The notes under the pieces were generated by a model, which worked only from the letters and a program-made list of their open reading frames with translations, was not told the DNA's origin and searched no databases. A stretch of 64,000 nucleotides of DNA from Hortaea werneckii (Eukaryota > Ascomycota > Dothideomycetes > Mycosphaerellales > Teratosphaeriaceae), in assembly GCA_037044905.1 (NCBI GenBank), contig JBAOKB010000078.1:1-64000 (forward strand), written 5' to 3'. Below, one piece after another: positions 1-11,400 of the stretch. Position 1 is the stretch's first letter, and every line of letters begins with the position of its first letter. The position numbers were made by a program, and so were the translations under genes.

Positions 1-1283
1 CCGCTGCCGTAAGGTGCATTGGATTTGTTTCCTGGACGGGTAAAGCTGATGGGCAATGAGCCGACAAAGTTGTAGAACGGCTTTGAGGCACTCGACTTGA
101 TCGACTTGCTGGACTTGTAGGACATGCCCAGACCAGAGTCGATATTGGAAGACAACGAAGCCTCGTCGGGGTCCACATAGTGCCAATCGGATTTCACAGA
201 ACCAGGGAACATCTCGCTTTGCTCGTCCGGGATGGTCGACAATTGGCGAGAGGTCTTCTGCGGCGTCTTTTGCAAGGCTGCAGTCCATGGGAAGGAGTCG
301 GTATTTGTCATGTTCGGGCTTGTGATCGACGGCGTGCGCAATGGCTCACGTGCAGCCGTACGGACAGGTATAAGATCGGTGTGCTCCGCAGTGCAGAAAT
401 CGTCAAGGCACTCGTCATCAGTGGTGAAGGTGACAACAGCCTTCAGTGCCTCACGGACGGCGCTGAGCGAACGGTTGGCCGGGTCCAGAGCCAAGGAATG
501 CACCAGAACATTGTAAGTGTCTTGCGACATGTTCGGAAACACATCGAACAAGCTCTGACGATCCTGGGCAAAGTCCGCGAAGAGAGGATCCTTCGTGGTC
601 GGCGTCGCAAACGGGTTGCGCTGGAACAGGACGTTAAGGAGGACAATCCCGATTGCCCAGATGTCAGCTGACGACGGCGAATAACCGTAGCCATAGACAG
701 AAGCATCAAATTGCTCAGGAGCCATATACCTGTCAGATCCAACGGCGAACTCAGTCGACCAAGTGTCACCCGTAGCCAAGCCAAAGTCACCCAATTTCAT
801 AGTGCCATCCGCCGTCAAGAATATGTTTTCGGGCTTGATGTCTCGGTGGAAGACGCCATGGCAATGCAGGTGGTCGATCGCATTGACAAGTTGAAGCATG
901 AAGTCACGGACGTGCTCAGTCTCCAAGGGGCCACGGCCAAGGCGAATGGCTTCGTACAGGTCGCCATTGCTGCACAGTTCCAAGACCATATATTGATGGT
1001 TTTCGGTCTCGAAGTTGTGCACGAGGTTGACAATGTTCGGGTGGTGGCTGAGGCGGGAGTGTATGTCGAGCTCTTCAGAGCGCTCATCTATAGCAATCGT
1101 TGCCGGGCAGTTCTTGTTGGCAGCCCCAGGCTTAGTGATGCACTTGATTGCAACATCTTCGCCAGTAAGGGTATCATTGGCCGTGAAGACCATGCCGAAG
1201 GAGCCATGGTTCAGAGGCGAAATTGTCATAAACCGGTTATCGAGAAGCTTGCCGTGTTCGAAGCCATCTCGCATACAGTCCAT
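1..1283 (-). CDS. Ser/Thr protein kinase, Ksp1/Ran1-like (C-terminus off window)
   Basis: This is a protein kinase reading leftward from the ATG at 1283 for 427 codons; it runs off the left edge without a stop, so the C-terminus is missing. No intron is needed. The kinase domain spans about residues 15-290. It has a glycine loop of the form NHGSFG, the ATP lysine K47 in VAIKC, HRDIKPEN with catalytic D148, DFG with D167 and an APE at 188-190. The insert after APE (YGYSPSSADIWAIGIVL) and the following RNPF segment resemble the fungal Ksp1/Sks1/Vhs1 and S. pombe Ran1 group, which act in nutrient and meiosis/autophagy signalling; that placement is inference from motif style. Past residue 300 the tail is Ser/Lys-rich and probably disordered, as in Ksp1. 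A second ATG three codons in is possible, but the first gives a normal short N-terminus. Confidence 0.9.
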   Translation of the reverse strand, partial: MDCMRDGFEHGKLLDNRFMTISPLNHGSFGMVFTANDTLTGEDVAIKCITKPGAANKNCPATIAIDERSEELDIHSRLSHHPNIVNLVHNFETENHQYMVLELCSNGDLYEAIRLGRGPLETEHVRDFMLQLVNAIDHLHCHGVFHRDIKPENIFLTADGTMKLGDFGLATGDTWSTEFAVGSDRYMAPEQFDASVYGYGYSPSSADIWAIGIVLLNVLFQRNPFATPTTKDPLFADFAQDRQSLFDVFPNMSQDTYNVLVHSLALDPANRSLSAVREALKAVVTFTTDDECLDDFCTAEHTDLIPVRTAAREPLRTPSITSPNMTNTDSFPWTAALQKTPQKTSRQLSTIPDEQSEMFPGSVKSDWHYVDPDEASLSSNIDSGLGMSYKSSKSIKSSASKPFYNFVGSLPISFTRPGNKSNAPYGS

Positions 1284-4200
1284 TGAGCGGCACGGCGGCG
1301 AAAGGAATACTTAGGTCTCGAGAGTCCGGTGAAGGATTCCGAGTCCAGGCGCCAATTGGGAGAGCCAGTGCAGAGGAGCAAAGGGAGGACCAGTCGACGA
1401 CTGAGTCCCGTGAGCAGGCAAGCAATGACTAGCCTGGAAGTCGGCGTCGATGGCAAAGCAGATAAGCCAAGGACGACCGGCACGTATGTCGTAATGAGAA
1501 TCAAGGGTGGAAGGTCCGACCCAAAGTTCGTAAACCTTTCAAATGTGCAGGCAGTGACAATGCAAGGTTTCCGACCGCAATCCGTGTATCAACTCCACGC
1601 TTCCAAATTCCAAGGCAGATATGATATGTCCACAAGTACTCGCTTGCTCGCTGAAACCAGTTTAAAGACAATGAGAGGTAAGGAGTGTCGTCGTTGTGCT
1701 CATGAGTAGGGGATCAAGTATGTCCAGCGAATGGTCGAAAGGGAAAGCTGGGATCGGAGGTGGTGATCGATAGCTTGAAGCAGGTGCAAAGAAAGTCGTT
1801 GATGTCGTAAGTAGCGTCAAAGGTAGGGTTACAAGGTAAGAGTCAGAGGTGAGGTGTGGTGCGGGCGGCGGAGGAGGATGAGTCGAAGTCGGAGGTGGTG
1901 GCGGTGGTGCCTAATGTAATGATGTGCCTCAGGCCGAAATGCAATGGTGTCAAGATCTCATAGATAGTCGAGGGAAGGCACAGCTATACAAAGGGCGGTC
2001 GGTCGGCGGATGAGGTAAGGCGTTGTTGATGTGATCAGGCGGTAGTATGATGTGGTTTCCGGGCGTTCCAGTTGCTTCCAAGCGTCGCAAGCCGCTAATG
2101 ACGTCTGCACGGACCCTCGATGATGGCTGAGCTCTTGCTGGATAAGGTGGGATGCTGTACAGAGTGCCAATGGCTCGTCTTGTTCCACGCACACCGTCGC
2201 CGTCTCCCAATTGTCTCTGATGGTGTCGTACGCCGGTGTTGGCAGGCTCAAGAGCCCCTTAGAAGGTCGTGCAAGGCAGCGATGAGCACGTTGTTGTCAA
2301 GGGCAGCGCTAAGGACCGGGAATGTTTGATTACAGTAAGCGGGGGGCGGCGGATCGGCGAAGGGAGGAAAGAGCGCGAGCTGCTGGAAGGAGCAGTTGCT
2401 TTCGAACGTCGGATGGGAATTGAATGGCAGAGTGGCAGATGGATTTATTAGGCGTCGTACTAGTAGTTGGATAGCGGTGTGAGTGGAAGCAGGCGGGCAG
2501 GAAGTAGTGAGATGGGCAACCTCGTCTGGCTCGTACATAGCCGATGGAAGCCCCTCGGGTGCTCAGGGTGGATCCTTTGTCCCATTGGCTGGTCCTGGAT
2601 GGTGGGGCAGGCTCGGCAAGCACGGACTGCCTTGTACGTGTCCTTCCGTTCCCGACGCCTCTCCCGCCCTTTGTCTCTCTGGTTTGGGGAGGCGCTGTCT
2701 CGCGAGTCTGGCCACCTGCACCCGAGCAATGATGACAACAAACAAATGCGCACAGCACACCGTACGCTGGCTCACACGTTTCCAGCGCTCTCTGGAAATT
2801 ACCACACGTTTCTCTTTGTTCTGATACTCAGCGAGATCTGCTTAGTATCGGACCAGCCTCCCCTCAGAGAGCTTCAATGCACGAGCTGCTACATACGTAT
2901 TGGACCTTGAAACCGACCAGCGCCTGTCGTACCTGTGTAGAAGAAGGAGGGCGCCTGGCTCCGTGTCCTCACACCACCGCAACCACCGCAGAGGGAGGTG
3001 GTATGCAACACGCTGCAAAACCTCACCAATCGTGTAGCTCCACTCTCACGGCGGTCATTACCTAGCGATGCTGGCAAAACGTCTGCACGTTCATTCTCAA
3101 ACCCTTCTCATTGTTCCCCCAGCGAGCCCAACTTCACTTGCGGTGAAGCCTCGGGATCGGTTCATTATGTATGTCAAAATGCCCTATGGGACGTTTGGCA
3201 GGTGTTCGCCAAATCGACAACCCAGGTGCCACACCCTCTGCTTGAGTAGGAATACACCGTCCGACGACGGTTTCACGACAGTACCTTTCCCCAACATTAG
3301 TCTTTCGCTAGTTAGACGTAGCCTGCATAAGCCCGCCAAATCGTCTGATAAAGTCTAGAGCGTGCGCTTGAAGCGCTTCTTGTACCAGTGTACCTGGGAG
3401 GCTCAGTTATCACGTTGCCCGAAGAGCTTGATAAGGAGGGAGATAGGCCACCTGATCCCAAAAGCTCTTCGGATAATCATCGTTAAATGAAGCTATCATA
3501 ATGGTCATTTCTACCTCCCCACGTGCCCTCCTCGTCAACAAACAATGGGCTATAACAAAGGGCGATATCCGCACGACCGTAGTCAACCGGCAGTTGTCGT
3601 TCTTGGGGAGAGCCGAGCCGCTGCCATGAGCGTCGTGCATCGAGGTCGCGAACAAAGCCAGCGCATCTCCGCAAAGCGGTGAAGCATGAAGCGCTTGTGG
3701 TTGGAGGAGTCGGATCCCCTTTGCATAGAGTGGACCGACTGTTTTAGCAGCCGCCTGCCCTACGGAGAGCGGTATCTGAAGAGATTTCGAACGAACAGTT
3801 AAGCATATTAGATTCCTGCAGTAGCGCCAGCTTCGACGTGCTGAAACAGGCAGAGCGATGCGCGTCCTTCGGGATATTTGCACGAGCGGGCTTGCAGCTT
3901 GCAGGATCCATGCGCCGCTGCCATGCTGATGGTGCGGTGCGGGAGAAGTAGGACATAGGACCCATAAGAATTGTTCTGATTCGAGCATGTTGTCGACCTC
4001 AAACACTGCATTCCTCGCCCTTGTCGCCGATGCGATCCACAATCATCAATGCATCGCGTCTCGCCCGACACAACTGCAGCCCAATCCATGCAACGCAGTA
4101 GGCGGTGGTGAAGACATGAAGTGTTGTTCAACAACCAACTCGTGCTAGCATTCATGCCCCACCGTCACCACTCAAATCTCCCATCCCCATCTCCAGAGTT

Positions 4201-4420
4201 CCAGACACGCGCCCTGCTGCGACGGAGCGGTGCGCTGCCCGACCCAAAATTTCAGATTCCCAGATCCACCTCCACCCTGACCTTGCAGTAGCCTGGCAAG
4301 TTTTATCGGCCACCGCCAGAAACATTTCCGTTGTCCGCGAAGCGCAACTTCAAGTGTTACCGAAGCAAAGTTGTGTTGTTGAGGGACGAAAATTCGTTCC
4401 TGACCGCAACCAGAGCCACG
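1284..4420. other. long gap between divergent genes, no confident gene
   Basis: This 3.1 kb stretch separates the divergent kinase and enolase-phosphatase genes. Reading frames on both strands are short, start mostly at non-ATG codons and show no domain I recognise. The stretch near 1740-1920 and parts of 2330-2760 are CT-rich on the minus strand, which fits a long pyrimidine-rich leader or promoter for the kinase gene. A 210-codon open frame on the minus strand at 3410-4042 has no recognisable features. Confidence 0.5.
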
Positions 4421-5377
4421 ATGGCAGCCATACAGAACATCTTGCTCGACATCGGTAGGTAGGCTTTCGTCATTGTCTCGGGAAAGGCTTCTCATCCAGT
4501 TCTCACCAATGTCGTCTCAGAGGGAACCGTATGCCCGATCTCGTTCGTAAAGGACACGCTGGTAGGTCCAAGACTCCCCTTCAGGTCACTTTGTTCTTTC
4601 CCTTCACCGGAGACACTTTCTCAATAATTAGCGCCGGCAAGCGCATGTCACGGCTCTCCTTTTGCCCCCAAACTAACCCGTACGCACCCCAAGTTCCCCT
4701 ACGCCATCAAAGCCCTCCCAGACGTCCTAGCCAGGAAATGGGCCGATGCGGATTTCCAGCCATACAAGGACGCCTTCCCAGCCGAGCACCGTACCTCCCC
4801 AGCAGCTCTGCAGGCGCACGTCGAAGACCTGACGCGGCGCGATGTCAAGGTCGCCTATCTCAAGAACCTCCAGGGCTACCTGTGGGAGGACGGGTATAAG
4901 ACGGGAGCGTATGCGACCCCTTTGTTCCCGGACGTGGCGCCCAAGCTGCAGGCGTGGAAGGACGGCGGGAAAAAGGTGGCGATTTACTCTTCAGGCAGTG
5001 TGTTCGCGCAGAAGCTGCTCTTCCAGCATGTGAGCGAGGGCGAGCGGGTCGAAGACCGCACGGGATTGATTGATGGATGGTTTGATACCGTCAATGCTGG
5101 TTTAAAGACGGAGTCGGCGAGTTACCAGACGATTATCGCTGCCTTAGGTGTAAGTGCGCTTCGTATGCTATTCATGTGCGGATGAGGAAACTGATGGAAA
5201 TTCCAGTGGACTGCTGAAACGACTTTGTTCCTTACAGATAATGTCAAGGAGGTCGATGCAGCGGCAGCGGCCGGCATTCAAACAATTCTGGTCGACCGGC
5301 CTGGGAATGCAGTACTGGACGACTCTGACCGGCAAAGGTTACAGATCGTGACGACCTTCTCAGCACTGGAAGCTTAA
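4421..5377 (+). CDS. utr4: Enolase-phosphatase E1 (methionine salvage)
   Basis: This gene encodes a 233-residue HAD-family enolase-phosphatase, which converts 2,3-diketo-5-methylthiopentyl-1-phosphate to the acireductone in the cytosolic methionine salvage pathway. Exons are 4421-4454, 4521-4561, 4694-5149 and 5207-5377. Introns begin GTAGGT, GTAGGT and GTAAGT and end in AG; intron 2 has a CTAAC branch site about 20 nt before its acceptor. HAD motif I is DIEGT with nucleophile D10 and is split by intron 1 inside the Glu codon. Motif II is SSGS at 124-127 and motif IV is TDN near 187-189. The length matches the family. The start is the only ATG that keeps D10 at the N-terminus. The first two exons are very small (34 and 41 bp) and carry the catalytic motif, so gene finders may miss them. 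Confidence 0.93.
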
Positions 5378-7440
5378 GCTGTTGGTATCTCAGACGTTTT
5401 CCCTGGGCTATTGGACTCATCAGCTATGATTTGTTCGAAATGAGATCTCAGTGGCCATCGTGCGCAGCATGATGGATTTCATGAGAAATTATGAACACGG
5501 CGACAGCGCAGAAGCCGTCGGAGATGGCCTTCGGCGAATAGGCAAGGACTACCTCAGGTACTTGCCACAATAATCGTAACCACTCTCCGTCCATCTACTA
5601 GGTATCGTCAATGGCCGGAACCGCCGTGTGCACCTCCTCACCTCGACGTTAAGCTTTATCTTGATGGCTTTTTCTACTACGGAGGTATCTGGGTGAGAAA
5701 AGAGCAGAAAGCTTTTCAAGATTTCTCCGTTACTCATACATGAACACCTCTTGGGGACGACAAAGCTCTAGTCATCAACAATGATGTGCAATCGTCGACA
5801 GCCGTCGACAGCATATCCGCAATCCAGGCATCGAAAGAGGTGCTCAGGTGATGCCTCGCTATCAACGTGGCAAAGCAGCTGTAACACAAGGGTCGGACGA
5901 CCGTTCGGTCGCCAGGAAGAAGTCTCGTACAAACACGGTCGAGATACGCTGGCTATCCGATTCATCCAGTGGGACTTAATGCCCTTCACCGATAGTTCCG
6001 CAGTCGAGTAAGTGCTACACAACCTTCACACCTAGCCCTCTCACGACGTCTTCTAGTCCGCGCACCTGCTACGCTTCGTCCGCGCACTCTAGCCTGTCGT
6101 CCCCCGACCTTCCGCCTGCTCACCGCTAGCCTCGTTGCCAATCTTGCCCGCCATTACCGCGCCTTGCACCATCTCAATTGTCCGCCACCAGCAGTTGTTC
6201 ACCGGTCTGAGCCCGCCCTCCACTTCCAATGTTATATGACATGCAGCATTTGCAGCATTTATCCTCTCTTCCATCACCTGAATCATGCCCGCCGTATCCA
6301 ATCCAACATATTCACCGTGTCCAGCGCTATGTTTCTACTCAGATCCTGCAGCGCGCACTCGTCACCCAGGTATATTCGCCTCGCGGTCATCCTTCCTTTC
6401 ATTCTGGTGCTTCTGTCAGCCTTCCGCTTTCTTTCTGTTCGAGTTTCTTCTGCATACCTTGTAGCTTCTCGAAAGAAATTATGGCCGATGGCGTATGGCG
6501 CGCCATCATTCCCGCCCACCCAGCTGCAGTTTAGGGTCGTACCTAGGACGCTGACAGAGAGTTAGCAATGCAGAAAACACTTCTAACCCCTGCTCGAACC
6601 CTCTCCGCCCAACCCCTCCCCACCACCCACCCCAAAACGACGCCTTCCCTTGGCTCGAGATGTCACGGCTTCCATGCCAGTCTCTCACTCGAACACGGAT
6701 CCAATTGCCATCACTACAGCCGCATTCAGGAGCCTTAGGGAGTTCGCCACTGTGATCAAGGCGCCACACTGCCAATCTCGAGCGTGGTATGCCATTACCT
6801 CCGACCCGTAACCATTCGCTGTCGGAGCTCTGCAAGACGTGGTCACCAAATCAGTCTCCGTTGCGCTTTTGATCAAATGCCGAAAACGCTGCACCAAAGC
6901 GATGGTTCCGGCATAGGCAAGGTCGGTACAACGGCCTGAGTGAGGACCGGGCAGCTTGATGATAGTGGCCTCGCCGCAGTTCCGCTCAAGCCAATGTCCA
7001 TGTTGGAAATTCTGAATGGACATGGCAACGGACTTGCAGCTGGACCGAGTTGATGTTGCCAGAAATCGTGGGAAAGGACTTGAAGGATGCACTCGTCCCC
7101 ATCGGCAAGCTGGGAGGACAAGGCATTGCTGCAGTCGGAACTTCCAGGGTGGCCATGGCAATATCGCGATCCTCATTGCCGGGCACCATTCAGTTTTTAC
7201 GGTACTGATGGTCGACGGCTAATGGAGCAGGAAAGACATCTTTGGTCACCTCACTAGTCATCTGGGTGTGAGGCCGACCGGAGGAGATATGTGCCTTGCC
7301 CTCGGTCTCCCGGCTGTCCGGCTGGGGCGTGTCACACCCCAAAAATGTGCTGTCTATGGGCAAGTGCTCCTGCTGCATTCTGGTCCGATGCAGCCCAGGC
7401 AGTCGGAATGCGGCAGAAGCGCCCACATTGTTATTGTCAT
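5378..7440. other. intergenic, no confident gene
   Basis: No convincing gene was found in these 2 kb. The minus strand around 6500-7180 holds several overlapping medium-length frames that could be remains of a coding region broken by frameshifts, but I recognise no domain. A near-perfect palindrome, GGGGCGTGTCACACCCC, lies at 7324-7340. Confidence 0.4.
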
Positions 7441-7920
7441 CCAAACGACATTGATGTGTAGAACGAGAAGGCCAAAGGCAAACTCAGGGATGCCCGGTGG
7501 CGATCCTAGCACCGGTGTGCCAGTAATTCAGTCAGTCACCGAATGGAGACATTGTTTGGAACTCAGAGTAGGACAAAGAGTCCCCACTCTAGAATGCCCA
7601 AAGGGCATTGTTTGGTAGAACGAGAAGGCCAAAGGCCAACTCAGGGATGCCCGGTGGCGATCCTAGCACCGGTGTGCCAGTAATCCGGTCAGTCACCGGA
7701 TCAAGACATGTTTTAGACTATATGGAAACACAAAGGTCTCCACGGAATCGCCAGAGGCGTGTTTTAGACTAAATGCAGGCACGAAGGCCCACACAAAATC
7801 GCCGAAGCGATTGACACCGGTGTGTCGAATGCCCGAAGGCAAGGGAGCACCGAAGGTGCTGTGCCTTGCGGCCGACGAGAGAGAACAAAGGGGGAGGGCA
7901 GGGCGCGCGAAGCGCAACGA
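7441..7920. repeat. modular array of short hairpins downstream of the helicase
   Basis: An 85-95 bp segment at 7458-7553 is repeated almost exactly at 7615-7710 (offset 157 bp). Within and after it, shorter modules start with variants of GACATTGTTT at about 7447, 7548, 7604, 7705 and 7756. Perfect or near-perfect small hairpins punctuate the array: 7526-7544, 7593-7609 (7-bp stem, AAA loop), 7627-7637, 7683-7701 (7-bp stem), 7749-7759, 7797-7812 (6-bp stem, CGAA loop), 7830-7841, 7846-7860 and 7905-7915. On the minus strand, the transcribed strand of the adjacent helicase, several loops read TTCG or TTC. No reading frame explains this. It could be a mobile hairpin element, a structured RNA or the remains of one. 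Confidence 0.75.
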
Positions 7921-8030
7921 AAGCGACAAGGACTACCAACAAGTCAGAGCAGCCAGTGACTCCATCGGAAAACGGAGCGGAGCCATAACTGGTGACTCGG
8001 TGGTGTGAGGAGTGGAAGTGGAAGTGGAAG
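7865..8030 (-). repeat. degenerate copy of the helicase leader, downstream copy
   Basis: This segment matches the stretch just upstream of the helicase start (12180-12330) in the same orientation. A 29-bp block at 7984-8012 agrees with 12294-12322 at 24 of 29 bases, with mostly transition differences. A 17-bp block at 7915-7931 agrees with 12241-12257 at 15 of 17. Order and spacing of the blocks are kept apart from a gap. On the minus strand the copy keeps an ATG at the equivalent place but runs into a stop after 17 codons, so it is not a gene as it stands. It may be the remnant of a tandem duplicate or a dispersed repeat. Confidence 0.65.
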
Positions 8031-8489
8031 AGAAAGAGAGAGGGAGGGCCGGAAAGGAAGTAAAGTGCTGTGTAGGCGCACGGGCCTTGTGAGATCGCCT
8101 GTAGGCAGAATATAAGGAAGGTGCGGGTGGACAGGGAAGGCGCGAGTGGCTGCTGAAATCTTCGAATGTCGATAGCTGAGAGCGATTGAACAGCAAAACA
8201 GGCAGCTCTTGGGACAAGTATTCGGTGTTGGCGTGTAGTTTCGTTACAAGTATATGCTATCTAGTCCTCAAAGGCCTTTCTCAGGCCTGATCTCGCGGCA
8301 GCTACTCAAGACCACGCAGAACAGGATCGAGCTCGGCATCTCTTCTTGGTACATCTAGAAGCATACTATTGAGCTAGGTTATGAGCAATGCGCCTCCCAG
8401 AACGCCAAAATCTACCAACTCCACTCATGATAATTTCAATCTCTCCATCACAACGTCTGACAGTCTTGCCACTGTATTGACGTATGGTC

Positions 8490-11400
8490 TCAGCGCTTAC
8501 CACCACGGCCACGGGCACGACCACGGCCACGGCCACCCCTACCGCCGCCGCGGTTGTTCCTCCCCTGAGAGCCAGGCAGCTTAAAGCTGCTGGCTTCCGC
8601 CGGGCTGCCATTCAAGCCGGCTTCCCAATCGCGGCGGCTCATGACATCGCCTGCCTGGACCAGCCCATCGATATACTGGTAAAATTTCGTCTTGTGGTTG
8701 TTCTGGTACGCCTGCTGGCGCGCAAGCCCTGCCCATGGGCCAATGTTGCCAACCTGCAATTGGAACAGCTGGGCGCGAGACCATTGCACGTTGCACTGTC
8801 CCCGATTGGCGATGAAGTAATTGTCGCCGGCATCAGTCGCATGATGCTTGGCGAACGAGATGATGTGCACCGGGAACTGTCTGCCTTGGACTTTGTTGGC
8901 AGTGATTACCTCGACGCTGTCCTCTCTCGTAACGTCGTACAGGCCTTCAGCCTCCAGAGCACTGCGTAGTGCCTTACATTGACCGTTGTATGGCGACGAG
9001 ATACCGATGTCGCTGAGCTGAATCGGAGTGTTTTCCTTGTCGTCCTCCTTGAAGTCGGTCCCGTAGGCGATAAGGGCTTTTATCCATCTCACAATGTAGT
9101 CGATCTCTACCTCATTGCAGATAGATGTACCGTTTCCGTATTGCTGATGCGCAGCATCCTCCCCATCAACAGACAGAGCACAGCGCATGCGGCCATTGTA
9201 TGCCCCTCCAAAAGTGTCCTTCATGAAGCGCTGAATAAACTTCTGCTTAGGCTGAAGGACCTTGGTCGACTCGGCCATGATGAGCCCATCTTGACCTTTC
9301 GTGTCGGCATAGAATACGTCAGACAGGGGCTGATAGATGTCGGGATGGCCACGATACTGGGTACGCAGCTTGACCACGTCGATACGATCGCGCGAATCGG
9401 TAATGAGGGAGCCGAACCGCGACACCTCCATCAGCGGGTGCGCCTCGTTGCGCTCCGAAGACGTACAGATTGGCGCCTGCTGTTGATGGTCTCCCGCAAG
9501 TACGACAAGCTTCGTTGTTTTGAGGAAAGACGCCAGAGGGACTGCGAGATCTGCCGTGGAAGATAGACCGGCTTCCTCGACCACGATGACATCGATGTTG
9601 CTGTACGCCGATAGCATACGATGGCCAGAAGAGTTGTTGGTCGAAAACCAAACCCTAATATCCTTGCAAGCATCTGAGAGCACTGACGGCTCCAGACGTT
9701 GGAGTTCGGCGTGGCGACTCTCCGTCTCAGCCTGGTCTCCAGTATTCACGGCGTCCTTCACGGCTGCAAGGCTGCATTTATACCTACGAGCCTGCTCTCC
9801 AGCCTCGCCTGGAATTGAGGACATTTGGTTGATCCTCTTCGCAAGTACCGGGCCCGCGCCGTAAGCCCCATCAACGGGTGCGTGGAGTGACTGGTCATCG
9901 CCCATCTCAACATCCTCCTTCGGCTGAACCATGAGAGCGTCCAGAAGCGCAGCCGGCTCGAAGTATCCATTGCGAGCGCGCGCAAATCTCTTGCGCTCGT
10001 CGCTCTCACAGGTCTCTTGCCAAACTGCCATGGCATTGTCGACCTGACTGTTGGCATGTGCCACAATCGCTACTCTATAGCCCGCGAGTACCAAGCCTTC
10101 AACTCCGGCAATTACTGTCCTAGTCTTGCCCGTACCCGGTGGGCCGTGGATAGCGACAATGCCCTTTTCGCTAGACCACATAAGCTGGACAGCACGCTTC
10201 TGCTCTTCATTCAGCTGGTGCTTCGCTTTTCCGTCCTTGCCCTTGCGATGAAGGTTCGCAGTTATCTTCTCCCAAAGACCAGCAGTGCCTCGAATCTGTT
10301 GAGCGAGTTCGCCCGGATTGCAAGAATAGGCCCGCGTCCTAAAAATCAGTCCAGGAAGATCTGGTCCACAGAGACGCTCCTGTTCTCTCGTCGCTCTCAA
10401 CAGCGTCTCTAGAGCTTTCATCTTATTCGTACCTGCATGCTTATCGGTCCAAAGCTTTAGCTTGACTCGAATTTCGCGGTCTAGTGGTACCTGGAAGCCG
10501 GCGTCTTGCTGATAGCCGGCAAAACGAACAGTGCCACTCAACGAAGCCCCTGCCACTGGGCTCAGGTTGTCCTCAAATTTACCGTTGAAGACTGCACCGC
10601 TGCCAAGGCCTTCCTCTTCCACGATCGTGACCTTGAAGCTCTCGCCCTCCCCAGGCAAAATGCTCCAGACGTCTACTTCCTCCGCGCTTGTGGCTTCCTT
10701 CGGTTTAAGCTTGACATCCGGCAAGCGCAGATCGACATGGTAGGCGGCGTTGCTCCCGTCAAGCTCGGAAAAGGTGGCAAGTACGGTGTTCCTGGGCTTC
10801 GTGAGCGCCTCTTCGACCAGCTGCTTGCGCTTCTGGATCTCGCGGTATTCGCCGAGCTTCAGCAGAAATGTCGCGGCTCCGTCGGTCGGCCAGATAGGCA
10901 TTGCAACGACCCTGGCCCATTCGAATGGCTCCGCTGAGATGACCTTGGATGTCCTGTCGTCCCTGAGTACCTTCCATTTCGTCACCAGGTGACGAGGTAC
11001 CGTCAGCTTCGAAAGATTGAGCTTAGGGTGGTTCAGCGACTTGTCCCTCTCGTTCCGCGCCTGCAAGAAGTACTGCCAGAATGGCCCCCACTTGGCGGAA
11101 GCAGCCATGGCGCCCAACATGTACTCGCTGACAGTCTCCCAGAGCTGGATCCAGCCGTTACGTACAATTGCGAAGATGTCAATGTGAATCGCCCTCAGCA
11201 AAGTGACAGCGGCAATTTGACCAGCCGAAAGCTCTCCTTTCTCCCATGCGTCCCCACGCAAGACGACGCGTCCCCACTCTTTTATCTGGTCTTCGTCGAC
11301 CCCTGTCCAGACGGGCCTCGTTCGCTGGACGTTGATACAGTGGCTTTTTTGCAGGACATCATCATCGTCCCAAAGGTCAAATCTTGTTTCCATTACATGG

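Noticed and set aside
1329..1709. 126-codon plus-strand frame upstream of the kinase
   Set aside because: It lies in the likely kinase leader, has no recognisable motif and ends without context.
2330..2758. Cys/Pro-rich minus-strand frame
   Set aside because: Starts inside CT-rich DNA, repetitive composition; more likely a pyrimidine-rich leader than a protein.
3410..4042. 210-codon minus-strand open frame
   Set aside because: Composition is not protein-like, no domain is visible and other frames nearby are similarly open; no supporting signal.
7441..7920. CRISPR-like array
   Set aside because: Repeats and spacers are not regular, units differ in length and the context is a fungal nuclear genome.
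8381..8584. His/Gly-rich plus-strand frame
   Set aside because: It is the antisense of the RGG tail of the helicase.
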